A stretch of 64,000 nucleotides of DNA from Tritrichomonas musculus. Lineage: Eukaryota > Parabasalia > Tritrichomonadida > Tritrichomonadidae. Position numbers and translations under genes: made by a program. Shown one piece after another: positions 50,740-63,927 of this stretch. The first letter of the stretch is position 1. Each line of letters opens with the position of its first letter. The notes beneath the pieces were generated by a model, which saw only the letters and a list, made by a program, of their open reading frames with translations, did no database searches and had not been told where the DNA came from. The stretch covers positions 2,976,001 to 3,040,000 of the forward strand of contig JAPFFF010000018.1 in NCBI GenBank assembly GCA_039105265.1, written 5' to 3'.

Positions 50740-52943
50740 GATAATTATCTAAATTCTGATATGAATGACCTTTCAAAGAACAAAATGCTAGCGAAACAAA
50801 TTGGCAGCACATATGGATGCTTAATATATGGATATTTTCACGAAGACAAAAAAGAATTTGTTATTTTTTGGCCAAAAATTGAACCAATTATAAACTATTC
50901 AAAAAGTTTCAAAATAGCTGGTTTCAACTTTTTGATTGGTCTTTTTGAATTTTTCTGGAAACATCCAAATCATTTCGATAATGATAATGATGCGTTACCT
51001 AATGTTGCATGCAAATGCATTGTATTATTGCAACAAATTGAGAAAAACCCAAAATTGAGAGTTTTGAATTTAATTGAGAGTATTTTTGAATTACTTGATT
51101 CAATTTTGTTAATATTTCGAGGTTATTATGAAGATGTTAAGAATTTTTCTATTTCATGTTATCAAGAAAAATTACTGGAAATTTACCAAAGTCCAAAACT
51201 TTGTCGATCTTTTTATACTTTTATGAAGTGAATTTGAGAAGTTTATTTCTTAAACTTTTATATCACATTGTTTCAATTCCAAATTATACAAACAAAGATG
51301 CATTGATTGCTGTTTATAAATATGCTTTTCTTGATTTAATTGAATTAATTCAATTTGTCTTAAAAAGTGAAACTTTTTCTGTGGATGAATGGCAATACAT
51401 AGATTTTATTTGTACCATAACTTACAAGTTGCAACTTAATATGAAAGGACAATATGTCAAAGATATTGATTGCTTTTTGCCTTTTTTTAATTTATTTGTA
51501 AATTTGGCCATAACCGTTATTTTTTCTTATCAAAATGAACCTGTCTTCACAGACAGTATTTCTAACTTTCACTCAAATCCACAGCTTTTTACGCACTATC
51601 TATCGTCCTGGTATCCATTTTTTCAATTTTTCTTAAATTTGAATAAAGATATTCAATTGAAAATATTTCAGGCGACTAAAGTGTGTCCACTATTAGGAAA
51701 GTTAAAATTGTGAAAACTCATTCAATATTTCTATGAGCTTATTCAAAAAATACTTTCTTAATTGTGGACGCACTTTACAAACATCGTTCAGAAATGTGTT
51801 GAATTTCTGTTTCATACAATTCATGAAGATTATGAATCTGCATTCAATGCATTATTTGAGAATAAAGATTTTCGTTTTGAGTTCTTGATAAATGTCGTCG
51901 AATTAACGGTATTTAACATAACCTTTTTTAACGGTTATTTCAGAGACATGCTGAACAAAGTTGTTGAAAAATATTTGAGCAACAGATGTTCTGTTGATTA
52001 CGAACTTGAGATGTGCTTGGCATTGAGTATTTGCAATCAATTTTTAATTGAAAATTCAGATGAACATTCAAATAAATACATCAATTTTGAAGCTTTACTG
52101 AATGAACAACAAACTGAAAATGAAAAACAAACTGAAAATGAAAAATAAACTGAAAATGAACAACAAACTGAAAATGAAAAACAAACTGAAAATGAAAAAC
52201 AAACTGAAAATGAAAAACAAACTGAAAATGAAAAACAAACTGAAAATGAAAAACAAACTGAAAATGAAAAACAAACTGAAAATGAAAAACAAACTGAAAA
52301 TGAACAACAAACTGAAAATGAAAAACAAACTGAAAATGAACAACAAACTGAAAATGAAAAACAAACTGAAAATGAAAAACAAACTGAAAATGAACAACAA
52401 ACTGAAAATGAACAACAAACTGAAAATGAACAACAAACTGAAAATGAACAACAAACTGAAAATGAAAAACAAACTGAAAATGAAAAACAAACTGAAAATG
52501 AACAACAAACTGAAGATGAGGATCTAAGTAGGACTCAAAAAATTGATATGAGTGATGAGTTAATTGAGAACGACCATTTTTTTATGAATGATGATCAATC
52601 AATGGTCGATGAGTTTTTTATGAATATCCATCCAATTCCGGCATCATTACTGCATAATCCTTCGATGCTGCATAACAAATCCATGCTGTATGATCATTCA
52701 GTACAAGATGATTATTTAATGAAGCCAAAACCTTCAATGCCTCATAATTTTTCAATGCAAAATAATCGTTCAGTGATGGATGACGATGATGATGACATTT
52801 TTTTAACTCCACGCAAAATAAAAGAAGCAGACCTTGATTTGTATCAGATGGAGACTCCGATCATAAGCAAAATAATGTATATTAGAAAATATATAAAATT
52901 CAATCGAAAATATAAAGAAATACTCAAGATATTTAAAAAATGA
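50740..52943 (+). pseudogene. Broken large helical protein with acidic repeat tail
   Basis: Read from about MNDLSKNKMLAKQIGSTYGC through LFEFFWKHPNHF and LLDSILLIFRGYYEDVKNFS; a frame change near 51230 leads to YEVNLRSLFLKLLYHIVSIP, and the same frame then runs to 52943 with stops at 51711, 51759 and 52146. The protein is rich in hydrophobic helices and aromatic residues, like a HEAT/ARM-type solenoid; long helical proteins of this kind in trichomonads are often annotated near ubiquitin hydrolases, which I cannot confirm. The tail has the 18-bp repeat and then an acidic Met/Asp/His-rich end (DDDDDDIFLTPRKIKEADLD). The 5' part above 50584 overlaps the VWA fragment on the other strand, so the true start is unclear. 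Confidence 0.5.
52105..52516 (+). repeat. 18-bp coding minisatellite, (QTENE-K/Q) about 23 copies
   Basis: Unit CAAACTGAAAATGAAAAA or the variant ending in CAA, repeated without gaps. In the gene frame it encodes the six-residue repeat QTENEK or QTENEQ, a charged low-complexity tail. One unit has CAA changed to TAA (52146). The K/Q variants are interspersed, indicating ongoing unit turnover. Open frames on the other strand are by-products. Confidence 0.9.
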
Positions 52944-52945
52944 AA

Positions 52946-53346
52946 ATAACCGTCGTTTTATGAAAGATTAGATTTAACTTTAAAGATAAATTTAAATTAA
53001 GAAATATATTAAGTGAATGATATATATATATTATTTTTTCATTTGTATCAAAATAATTTTATAAAATGAAGAAGATAGACAAAAAACATTTTTTAGGGAT
53101 TTCAGATAAATGAAGTTAATTCAATATTTCTTGTCTTTGAAAGAAAAGTATAGACATGAAACATGATAGCAAAAGATCAAGCAATAAAAGCCAGTATTAA
53201 TGAACTTTTTATTGAATTTTCTTCTTCTTTGAAATAAAAATTGATAAAATTTTCTCAAAAAGAGTAAGACAAACAATTTTGAAATACAATTGAGAGTAAT
53301 ATTGAATGAAGGTCAATTATTTTGTTATTTTTTTCTAAATAATGAT
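52946..53346. other. AT-rich spacer before the satellite
   Basis: No gene seen. The last bases (AATGATGAAATCATATCTTT) run into the first satellite unit. Confidence 0.5.
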
Positions 53347-56300
53347 GAAATCATATCTTTCAATGGAATTCAAAATCATATCTTTCAATGGAATTCAAAA
53401 TCATATCTTTCAATGGAATTCAAAATCATATCTTTCAATGGAATTCAAAATCATATATTTCAATGTAATTCAAAATCATATCTTTCAATGGAATTCAAAA
53501 TCATATCTTTCAATGGAATTCAAAATCATATCTTTCAATGGAATTCAAAATCATATCTTTCAATAGAATTCAAAATCATATCTTTCAATAGAATTCAAAA
53601 TCATATCTTTCAATGGAATTCAAAATCATATCTTTCAATGGAATTCAAAATCATATCTTTCAATAGAATTCAAAATCATATCTTTCAATAGAATTCAAAA
53701 TCATATCTTTCAATGGAATTCAAAATCATATCTTTCAATGGAATTCAAAATCATATCTTTCAATGGAATTCAAAATCATATCTTTCAATGGAATTCAAAA
53801 TCATATCTTTCAATGGAATTCAAAATCATATCTTTCAATGGAATTCAAAATCATATCTTTCAATGGAATTCAAAATCATATCTTTCAATGGAATTCAAAA
53901 TCATATCTTTCAATGGAATTCAAAATCATATCTTTCAATGGAATTCAAAATCATATCTTTCAATGGAATTCAAAATCATATCTTTCAATGGAATTCAAAA
54001 TCATATCTTTCAATAGAATTCAAAATCATATCTTTCAATAGAATTCAAAATCATATCTTTCAATACTATTCAAAATCATATCTTTCAATGGAATTCAAAA
54101 TCATATCTTTCAATGGAATTCAAAATCATATCTTTCAATGGAATTCAAAATCATATCTTTCAATACTATTCAAAATCATATCTTTCAATACTATTCAAAA
54201 TCATATCTTTCAATACTATTCAAAATCATATCTTTCAATACTATTCAAAATCATATCTTTCAATGGAATTCAAAATCATATCTTTCAATGGAATTCAAAA
54301 TCATATCTTTCAATGGAATTCAAAATCATATCTTTCAATGGAATTCAAAATCATATCTTTCAATGGAATTCAAAATCATATCTTTCAATGGAATTCAAAA
54401 TCATATCTTTCAATGGAATTCAAAATCATATCTTTCAATGGAATTCAAAATCATATCTTTCAATACTATTCAAAATCATATCTTTCAATAGAATTCAAAA
54501 TCATATCTTTCAATACTATTCAAAATCATATCTTTCAATGAAATTCAAAATCATATCTTTCAATGTAATTCAAAATCATATCTTTCAATAGAATTCAAAA
54601 TCATATCTTTCAATGGAATTCAAAATCATATCTTTCAATGGAATTCAAAATCATATCTTTCAATGGAATTCAAAATCATATCTTTCAATGGAATTCAAAA
54701 TCATATCTTTCAATGGAATTCAAAATCATATCTTTCAATGGAATTCAAAATCATATCTTTCAATGGAATTCAAAATCATATCTTTCAATGGAATTCAAAA
54801 TCATATCTTTCAATGGAATTCAAAATCATATCTTTCAATGGAATTCAAAATCATATCTTTCAATGGAATTCAAAATCATATCTTTCAATGGAATTCAAAA
54901 TCATATCTTTCAATGTAATTCAAAATCATATCTTTCAATAGAATTCAAAATCATATCTTTCAATGGAATTCAAAATCATATCTTTCAATGGAATTCAAAA
55001 TCATATCTTTCAATGGAATTCAAAATCATATCTTTCAATAGAATTCAAAATCATATCTTTCAATAGAATTCAAAATCATATCTTTCAATGGAATTCAAAA
55101 TCATATCTTTCAATGGAATTCAAAATCATATCTTTCAATGGAATTCAAAATCATATCTTTCAATAGAATTCAAAATCATATCTTTCAATGGAATTCAAAA
55201 TCATATCTTTCAATGGAATTCAAAATCATATCTTTCAATGGAATTCAAAATCATATCTTTCAATGGAATTCAAAATCATATCTTTCAATGGAATTCAAAA
55301 TCATATCTTTCAATACTATTCAAAATCATATCTTTCAATACTATTCAAAATCATATCTTTCAATACTATTCAAAATCATATCTTTCAATACTATTCAAAA
55401 TCATATCTTTCAATGGAATTCAAAATCATATCTTTCAATGGAATTCAAAATCATATCTTTCAATGGAATTCAAAATCATATCTTTCAATGGAATTCAAAA
55501 TCATATCTTTCAATGGAATTCAAAATCATATCTTTCAATGGAATTCAAAATCATATCTTTCAATGGAATTCAAAATCATATCTTTCAATGGAATTCAAAA
55601 TCATATCTTTCAATGGAATTCAAAATCATATCTTTCAATGGAATTCAAAATCATATCTTTCAATACTATTCAAAATCATATCTTTCAATGGAATTCAAAA
55701 TCATATCTTTCAATAGAATTCAAAATCATATCTTTCAATGGAATTCAAAATCATATCTTTCAATGGAATTCAAAATCATATCTTTCAATGGAATTCAAAA
55801 TCATATCTTTCAATACTATTCAAAATCATATCTTTCAATACTATTCAAAATCATATCTTTCAATACTATTCAAAATCATATCTTTCAATACTATTCAAAA
55901 TCATATCTTTCAATGGAATTCAAAATCATATCTTTCAATGGAATTCAAAATCATATCTTTCAATGGAATTCAAAATCATATCTTTCAATGGAATTCAAAA
56001 TCATATCTTTCAATGGAATTCAAAATCATATCTTTCAATGTAATTCAAAATCATATCTTTCAATGGAATTCAAAATCATATCTTTCAATGGAATTCAAAA
56101 TCATATCTTTCAATGGAATTCAAAATCATATCTTTCAATGGAATTCAAAATCATATCTTTCAATAGAATTCAAAATCATATCTTTCAATAGAATTCAAAA
56201 TCATATCTTTCAATGGAATTCAAAATCATATCTTTCAATGTAATTCAAAATCATATCTTTCAATGGAATTCAAAATCATATCTTTCAATGGAATTCAAAA

Positions 56301-59300
56301 TCATATCTTTCAATACTATTCAAAATCATATCTTTCAATACTATTCAAAATCATATCTTTCAATGGAATTCAAAATCATATCTTTCAATGGAATTCAAAA
56401 TCATATCTTTCAATGGAATTCAAAATCATATCTTTCAATACTATTCAAAATCATATCTTTCAATAGAATTCAAAATCATATCTTTCAATAGAATTCAAAA
56501 TCATATCTTTCAATGGAATTCAAAATCATATCTTTCAATGTAATTCAAAATCATATCTTTCAATGGAATTCAAAATCATATCTTTCAATGGAATTCAAAA
56601 TCATATCTTTCAATGGAATTCAAAATCATATCTTTCAATGTAATTCAAAATCATATCTTTCAATGGAATTCAAAATCATATCTTTCAATGGAATTCAAAA
56701 TCATATCTTTCAATGGAATTCAAAATCATATCTTTCAATGGAATTCAAAATCATATCTTTCAATAGAATTCAAAATCATATCTTTCAATAGAATTCAAAA
56801 TCATATCTTTCAATGGAATTCAAAATCATATCTTTCAATGTAATTCAAAATCATATCTTTCAATGGAATTCAAAATCATATCTTTCAATGGAATTCAAAA
56901 TCATATCTTTCAATGGAATTCAAAATCATATCTTTCAATAGAATTCAAAATCATATCTTTCAATGGAATTCAAAATCATATCTTTCAATGGAATTCAAAA
57001 TCATATCTTTCAATAGAATTCAAAATCATATCTTTCAATGGAATTCAAAATCATATCTTTCAATGGAATTCAAAATCATATCTTTCAATGGAATTCAAAA
57101 TCATATCTTTCAATGGAATTCAAAATCATATCTTTCAATGGAATTCAAAATCATATCTTTCAATGGAATTCAAAATCATATCTTTCAATGGAATTCAAAA
57201 TCATATCTTTCAATAGAATTCAAAATCATATCTTTCAATACTATTCAAAATCATATCTTTCAATACTATTCAAAATCATATCTTTCAATGGAATTCAAAA
57301 TCATATCTTTCAATGGAATTCAAAATCATATCTTTCAATGGAATTCAAAATCATATCTTTCAATGGAATTCAAAATCATATCTTTCAATGTAATTCAAAA
57401 TCATATCTTTCAATGGAATTCAAAATCATATCTTTCAATGGAATTCAAAATCATATCTTTCAATGGAATTCAAAATCATATCTTTCAATGGAATTCAAAA
57501 TCATATCTTTCAATGGAATTCAAAATCATATCTTTCAATGGAATTCAAAATCATATCTTTCAATGGAATTCAAAATCATATCTTTCAATGTAATTCAAAA
57601 TCATATCTTTCAATAGAATTCAAAATCATATCTTTCAATGGAATTCAAAATCATATCTTTCAATGGAATTCAAAATCATATCTTTCAATGGAATTCAAAA
57701 TAATATCTTTCAAAGGAATTCAAAATCATATCTTTCAATAGAATTCAAAATCATATCTTTCAATGGAATTCAAAATCATATCTTTCAATGTAATTCAAAA
57801 TCATATCTTTCAATGGAATTCAAAATCATATCTTTCAATAGAATTCAAAATCATATCTTTCAATACTATTCAAAATCATATCTTTCAATACTATTCAAAA
57901 TCATATCTTTCAATGGAATTCAAAATCATATCTTTCAATACTATTCAAAATCATATCTTTCAAAGGAATTCAAAATCATATCTTTCAATAGAATTCAAAA
58001 TCATATCTTTCAATGGAATTCAAAATCATATCTTTCAATGTAATTCAAAATCATATCTTTCAATGGAATTCAAAATCATATCTTTCAATGGAATTCAAAA
58101 TCATATCTTTCAATGGAATTCAAAATCATATCTTTCAATGGAATTCAAAATCATATCTTTCAATGGAATTCAAAATCATATCTTTCAATGGAATTCAAAA
58201 TCATATCTTTCAATGGAATTCAAAATCATATCTTTCAATGGAATTCAAAATCATATCTTTCAATGGAATTCAAAATCATATCTTTCAATGGAATTCAAAA
58301 TCATATCTTTCAATAGAATTCAAAATCATATCTTTCAATGGAATTCAAAATCATATCTTTCAATGGAATTCAAAATCATATCTTTCAATAGAATTCAAAA
58401 TCATATCTTTCAATAGAATTCAAAATCATATCTTTCAATGGAATTCAAAATCATATCTTTCAATGGAATTCAAAATCATATCTTTCAATGGAATTCAAAA
58501 TCATATCTTTCAATGGAATTCAAAATCATATCTTTCAATGGAATTCAAAATCATATCTTTCAATGGAATTCAAAATCATATCTTTCAATAGAATTCAAAA
58601 TCATATCTTTCAATGGAATTCAAAATCATATCTTTCAATGGAATTCAAAATCATATCTTTCAATAGAATTCAAAATCATATCTTTCAATAGAATTCAAAA
58701 TCATATCTTTCAATGGAATTCAAAATCATATCTTTCAATGGAATTCAAAATCATATCTTTCAATGGAATTCAAAATCATATCTTTCAATAGAATTCAAAA
58801 TCATATCTTTCAATGGAATTCAAAATCATATCTTTCAATGGAATTCAAAATCATATCTTTCAATGTAATTCAAAATCATATCTTTCAATGGAATTCAAAA
58901 TCATATCTTTCAATGGAATTCAAAATCATATCTTTCAATGGAATTCAAAATCATATCTTTCAATGGAATTCAAAATCATATCTTTCATATGGAATTCAAA
59001 ATCATATCTTTCAATGGAATTCAAAATCATATCTTTCAATGGAATTCAAAATCATATCTTTCAATGGAATTCAAAATCATATCTTTCAATGGAATTCAAA
59101 ATCATATCTTTCAATAGAATTCAAAATCATATCTTTCAATACTATTCAAAATCATATCTTTCAATGGAATTCAAAATCATATCTTTCAATGGAATTCAAA
59201 ATCATATCTTTCAATGGAATTCAAAATCATATCTTTCAATGGAATTCAAAATCATATCTTTCAATGGAATTCAAAATCATATCTTTCAATGGAATTCAAA

Positions 59301-60985
59301 ATCATATCTTTCAATGGAATTCAAAATCATATCTTTCAATGGAATTCAAAATCATATCTTTCAATAACATTCAAAATCATATCTTTCAATGGAATTCAAA
59401 ATCATATCTTTCAATTCTATTCAAAATCATATCTTTTAATAGAATTCAAAATCATATCTTTCAATAGAATTCAAAATCATATCTTTCAATGGAATTCAAA
59501 ATCATATCTTTCAATGGAATTCAAAATCATATCTTTCAATTTCATTCAAAATCATATCTTTCAATGGAATTCAAAATCATATCTTTCAATAACATTCAAA
59601 ATCATATCTTTCAATGGAATTCAAAATCATATCTTTCAATAGAATTCAAAATCATATCTTTCAATAGAATTCAAAATCATATCTTTCAATGGAATTCAAA
59701 ATCATATCTTTCAATGGAATTCAGAATCATATCTTTCAATGGAATTCAAAATCATATCTTTCAATGGAATTCAAAATCATATCTTTCAATGGAATTCAAA
59801 ATCATATCTTTCAATGGAATTCAAAATCATATCTTTCAATGGAATTCAAAATCATATCTTTCAATGGAATTCAAAATCATATCTTTCAATAGAATTCAAA
59901 ATCATATCTTTCAATAGAATTCAAAATCATATCTTTCAATACTATTCAAAATCATATCTTTCAATGGAATTCAAAATCATATCTTTCAATGGAATTCAAA
60001 ATCATATCTTTCAATGGAATTCAAAATCATATCTTTCAATGGAATTCAAAATCATATCTTTCAATGGAATTCAAAATCATATCTTTCAATGGAATTCAAA
60101 ATCATATCTTTCAATGGAATTCAAAATCATATCTTTCAATGGAATTCAAAATCATATCTTTCAATGGAATTCAAAATCATATCTTTCAATAACATTCAAA
60201 ATCATATCTTTCAATGGAATTCAAAATCATATCTTTCAATGGAATTCAAAATCATATCTTTCAATGGAATTCAAAATCATATCTTTCAATGTAATTCAAA
60301 ATCATATCTTTCAATGGAATTCAAAATCATATCTTTCAATGGAATTCAAAATCATATCTTTCAATGGAATTCAAAATCATATCTTTCAATGGAATTCAAA
60401 ATCATATCTTTCAATGGAATTCAAAATCATATCTTTCAATGGAATTCAAAATCATATCTTTCAATGGAATTCAAAATCATATCTTTCAATGGAATTCAAA
60501 ATCATATCTTTCAATGGAATTCAAAATCATATCTTTCAATGGAATTCAGAATCATATCTTTCAATGGAATTCAAAATCATATCTTTCAATGGAATTCAGA
60601 ATCATATCTTTCAATAAAATTCAAAATCATATCTTTCAATGGAATTCAAAATCATATCTTTCAATGTAATTCAAAATCATATCTTTCAATGTAATTCAAA
60701 ATCATATCTTTCAATGGAATTCAAAATCATATCTTTCAATGTAATTCAAAATCATATCTTTCAATGGAATTCAAAATCATATCTTTCAATGGAATTCAAA
60801 ATCATATCTTTCAATAGAATTCAAAATCATATCTTTCAATGTAATTCAAAATCATATCTTTCAATGGAATTCAGAATCATATCTTTCAATGGAATTCAAA
60901 ATCATATCTTTCAATGGAATTCAAAATCATATCTTTCAATGGAATTCAGAATCATATCTTTCAATAAAATTCAAAATCATATTAT
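53347..60985 (+). repeat. 25-bp satellite array, about 305 copies
   Basis: Unit (20 of 25 bases shown): AATTCAAAATCATATCTTTC followed by AATGG. The array is unbroken for about 7.64 kb. 21 of 25 positions are almost invariant; the four bases after TTTCAAT vary as a set: GGAA (most), AGAA, ACTA, GTAA, and rarely AACA, TTCA, AAAA, GAAA. Because 25 is not a multiple of 3 and the common variants create no stops in any forward frame, all three plus-strand frames stay open for hundreds of codons with a 25-residue periodic peptide (MEFKIISFNGIQNHIFQWNS and so on). These are not taken as genes. One extra base at about 58988 shifts the phase. Units near the right end carry more changes (AGAATCATA from 60545 on), as at satellite edges. 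Confidence 0.97.
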
Positions 60986-61099
60986 AATATTTCAATATAT
61001 ATTTAAATTATCATGCTTACTTGATTTACAAATATAATGATGAAACATAATTAATTATTATTATTGTTTATTAATTGCTATTTTAAAATGAAAAGAAAA

Positions 61100-61709
61100 T
61101 CATTTTGAAAGTAATTGCTTAATTTCGTAATTTTCAGAATAGTCGATTGGTTTTTTCCCATGACTATCTTCAATATTAATGTCAATCTCTTTCTTTTCGA
61201 GCAAAAGTTTTATTATTTCAGGATTTCCTATTTCAACTGCAAGATGCAATGCTGTCTTCTCTTCCATTTGATTATTGCCTGAGAGATGGAATGATTTTTC
61301 ATTAATATCAATATCTGGCCTACCCAACAATGACTTGATTGCATTAATGTTTTGTTTCTCAATAGACATGTATAATGCTGTTTGCTCAAAAATTTCGATT
61401 TCATTGCCAAATATTGCTTTCATTGATCTGCTATTTATATCAATTTTGTCTGATATATTGATAAATTCATTTGAAAGAAATAATTGAATAATTTCAACTT
61501 GGTCATGGTCAATTGCAAAAAGTAATGGAGACAAGTCAATTATCTCTTTTTTGTTTTGATAAAATTCATTTTTTTCTGACTTACATGATACATTAATATT
61601 AAGATTTTCATTAGCTAGCAAAAGCTTCACAATTTCAATGTTTTCTTTTTCAACTGCCAAATATAATGCTGTCTTATAAATTATTATTATATCAAAATTT
61701 CATTCGAAG
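61100..61709 (-). CDS. Ankyrin-repeat protein, C-terminal part
   Basis: Minus strand: about five ankyrin repeats, for example TALYLAVEKENIEIVKLLLA (upstream edge), LSPLLFAIDHDQVEIIQLFL, TALYMSIEKQNINAIKSLLG, TALHLAVEIGNPEIIKLLLE and KKPIDYSENYEIKQLLSK at the end. The stop is near 61100. The first in-frame ATG (61660) lies inside a repeat, so the gene once extended further 5', where the DNA is now the satellite/ankyrin composite. The first repeat is the same sequence as the modules at 61966-64000. Ankyrin genes are abundant in trichomonads and bind protein partners; the specific role is unknown. Confidence 0.75.
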
Positions 61710-61965
61710 ATATGATTTTGAATGTTATTGAAAGATATGATTTTGAATGTTATTGAAAGATATGATTTTGAATAGAATTGAAAGATATGATTTTGAATAG
61801 AATTGAAAGATATGATTTTGAATTAGATTGAAAGATATGATTTTGAATTCCATTGAAAGATATGATTTTGAATTCCATTGAAAGATATGATTTTGAATTC
61901 CATTGAAAGATATGATTTTGAATTACATTGAAAGATATGATTTTGAATTACATTGAAAGATATGA
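61710..61965 (-). repeat. Inverted satellite block 1 (about 10 units)
   Basis: The same 25-bp unit as the large array but on the opposite strand. The block starts with the variant reading GAATGTTATTG on the plus strand, as every later block does. Confidence 0.95.
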
Positions 61966-62122
61966 TTTGAAATTTTATAAAAAATTAAAGAAAATATTAA
62001 GAACATTGATATCAAGTTTGTCATTACTTAATAAAAGTTTCACAATTTCAATGTTTTCTTTTTCAACTGCCAAATATAATGCTGTCTTATAAATTATTAT
62101 TATATCAAAATTTCATTCGAAG
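61966..62122 (-). repeat. Ankyrin module 2 between satellite blocks
   Basis: About 157 bp. On the minus strand it encodes TALYLAVEKENIEIVKLLLS then NDKLDINVLNIFFNFL and a stop. It equals the upstream edge of the ankyrin gene. Bounded by GATTTGAAATTTTAT on one side and CATTCGAAG on the other. Confidence 0.85.
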
Positions 62123-62751
62123 ATATGATTTTGAATGTTATTGAAAGATATGATTTTGAATTACATTGAAAGATATGATTTTGAATTACATTGAAAGATA
62201 TGATTTTGAATTTCATTGAAAGATATGATTTTGAATTCTATTGAAAGATATGATTTTGAATTCCATTGAAAGATATGATTTTGAATTACATTGAAAGATA
62301 TGATTTTGAATTCCATTGAAAGATATGATTTTGAATTCCATTGAAAGATATGATTTTGAATTACATTGAAAGATATGATTTTGAATTTCATTGAAAGATA
62401 TGATTTTGAATTCCATTGAAAGATATGATTTTGAATTCCATTGAAAGATATGATTTTGAATTCCATTGAAAGATATGATTTTGAATTCTATTGAAAGATA
62501 TGATTTTGAATTCCATTGAAAGATATGATTTTGAATAGTATTGAAAGATATGATTTTGAATTACATTGAAAGATATGATTTTGAATTCCATTGAAAGATA
62601 TGATTTTGAATTCCATTGAAAGATATGATTTTGAATTTCATTGAAAGATATGATTTTGAATTACATTGAAAGATATGATTTTGAATTCTATTGAAAGATA
62701 TGATTTTGAATTACATTGAAAGATATGATTTTGAATTCCATTGAAAGATAT
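62123..62751 (-). repeat. Inverted satellite block 2 (about 25 units)
   Basis: 25-bp units in minus orientation, with the same core variants as the large array (TTCC, TTCT, TTAC, TTTC on the plus strand) and one ACTA unit. Confidence 0.95.
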
Positions 62752-62910
62752 GATTTGAAATTTTATAAAAAATTAAAGAAAATATTAAGAACATTGATAT
62801 CAAGTTTGTCATTACTTAATAAAAGTTTCACAATTTTAATGTTTTCTTTTTCAACTGCCAAATATAATGCTGTCTTATAAATTATTATTATATCAAAATT
62901 TCATTCGAAG
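62752..62910 (-). repeat. Ankyrin module 3
   Basis: Near-identical to module 2; one change (AATTTTAATG for AATTTCAATG) would replace Glu with Lys in the repeat. Confidence 0.85.
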
Positions 62911-63189
62911 ATATGATTTTGAATGTTATTGAAAGATATGATTTTGAATTACATTGAAAGATATGATTTTGAATTACATTGAAAGATATGATTTTGAATG
63001 TTATTGAAAGATATGATTTTGAATTACATTGAAAGATATGATTTTGAATTCCATTGAAAGATATGATTTTGAATTACATTGAAAGATATGATTTTGAATT
63101 CCATTGAAAGATATGATTTTGAATTCCATTGAAAGATATGATTTTGAATTACATTGAAAGATATGATTTTGAATTACATTGAAAGATAT
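62911..63189 (-). repeat. Inverted satellite block 3 (about 11 units)
   Basis: Same unit and orientation as block 2, beginning with the GAATGTTATTG variant and carrying a second copy of it a few units later. Confidence 0.95.
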
Positions 63190-63348
63190 GATTTGAAATT
63201 TTATAAAAAATTAAAGAAAATATTAAGAACATTGATATCAAGTTTGTCATTATTTAATAAAAGTTTCACAATTTCAATGTTTTCTTTTTCAACTGCCAAA
63301 TATAATGCTGTCTTATAAATTATTATTATATCAAAATTTCATTCGAAG
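63190..63348 (-). repeat. Ankyrin module 4
   Basis: Near-identical to module 2; differs by ATTATTTAATAAA for ATTACTTAATAAA. Confidence 0.85.
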
Positions 63349-63614
63349 ATATGATTTTGAATGTTATTGAAAGATATGATTTTGAATTTCATTGAAAGAT
63401 ATGATTTTGAATTCCATTGAAAGATATGATTTTGAATTACATTGAAAGATATGATTTTGAATTAGATTGAAAGATATGATTTTGAATTCCATTGAAAGAT
63501 ATGATTTTGAATTCCATTGAAAGATATGATTTTGATAATGAAATTGAAAGATATGATTTTGATATGATTTTACATTGAAAGATATGATTTTGAATTACAT
63601 TGAAAGATATTGAT
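63349..63614 (-). repeat. Inverted satellite block 4 (about 10 units, some rearranged)
   Basis: 25-bp units in minus orientation. Near 63525-63580 the units are disturbed (GATTTTGATAATGAAATTG and GATTTTGATATGATTTTAC), the most irregular part of the composite. Confidence 0.9.
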
Positions 63615-63772
63615 GATTTGAAATTTTATAAAAAATTAAAGAAAATATTAAGAACATTGATATCAAGTTTGTCATTACTTAATAAAAGTTTCACAATTTC
63701 AATGTTTTCTTTTTCAACTGCCAAATATAATGCTGTCTTATAAATTATTATTATATCAAAATTTCATTCGAA
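63615..63772 (-). repeat. Ankyrin module 5
   Basis: Same as module 2 over its visible length. Confidence 0.85.
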
Positions 63773-63927
63773 GATATGATTTTGAATGTTATTGAAAGAT
63801 ATGATTTTGAATTCCATTGAAAGATATGATTTTGAATTCCATTGAAAGATATGATTTTGAATTTCATTGAAAGATATGATTTTGAATTCTATTGAAAGAT
63901 ATGATTTTGAATTCCATTGAAAGATAT
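63773..63927 (-). repeat. Inverted satellite block 5 (about 6 units)
   Basis: Shortest block; begins with the GAATGTTATTG variant like the others. Confidence 0.95.

Noticed and set aside
52095-52508. 137-codon minus-strand frame of LFIFSL repeats
   Set aside because: It is the complement of the 18-bp QTENEK coding repeat; a by-product.
53347-60985. CRISPR-like array
   Set aside because: Units are contiguous 25-bp repeats with no unique spacers, in a eukaryotic context; it is a satellite.
53290-61037. Dozens of long open frames (up to 367 codons) in the satellite
   Set aside because: They arise from stop-free tandem units in all three frames and have identical periodic peptides; no evidence of a gene.
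61710-63927. Satellite blocks as introns of the ankyrin gene
   Set aside because: No trichomonad intron signals (GTAYGT at the start, ACTAACACACAG at the end) were seen at module borders.
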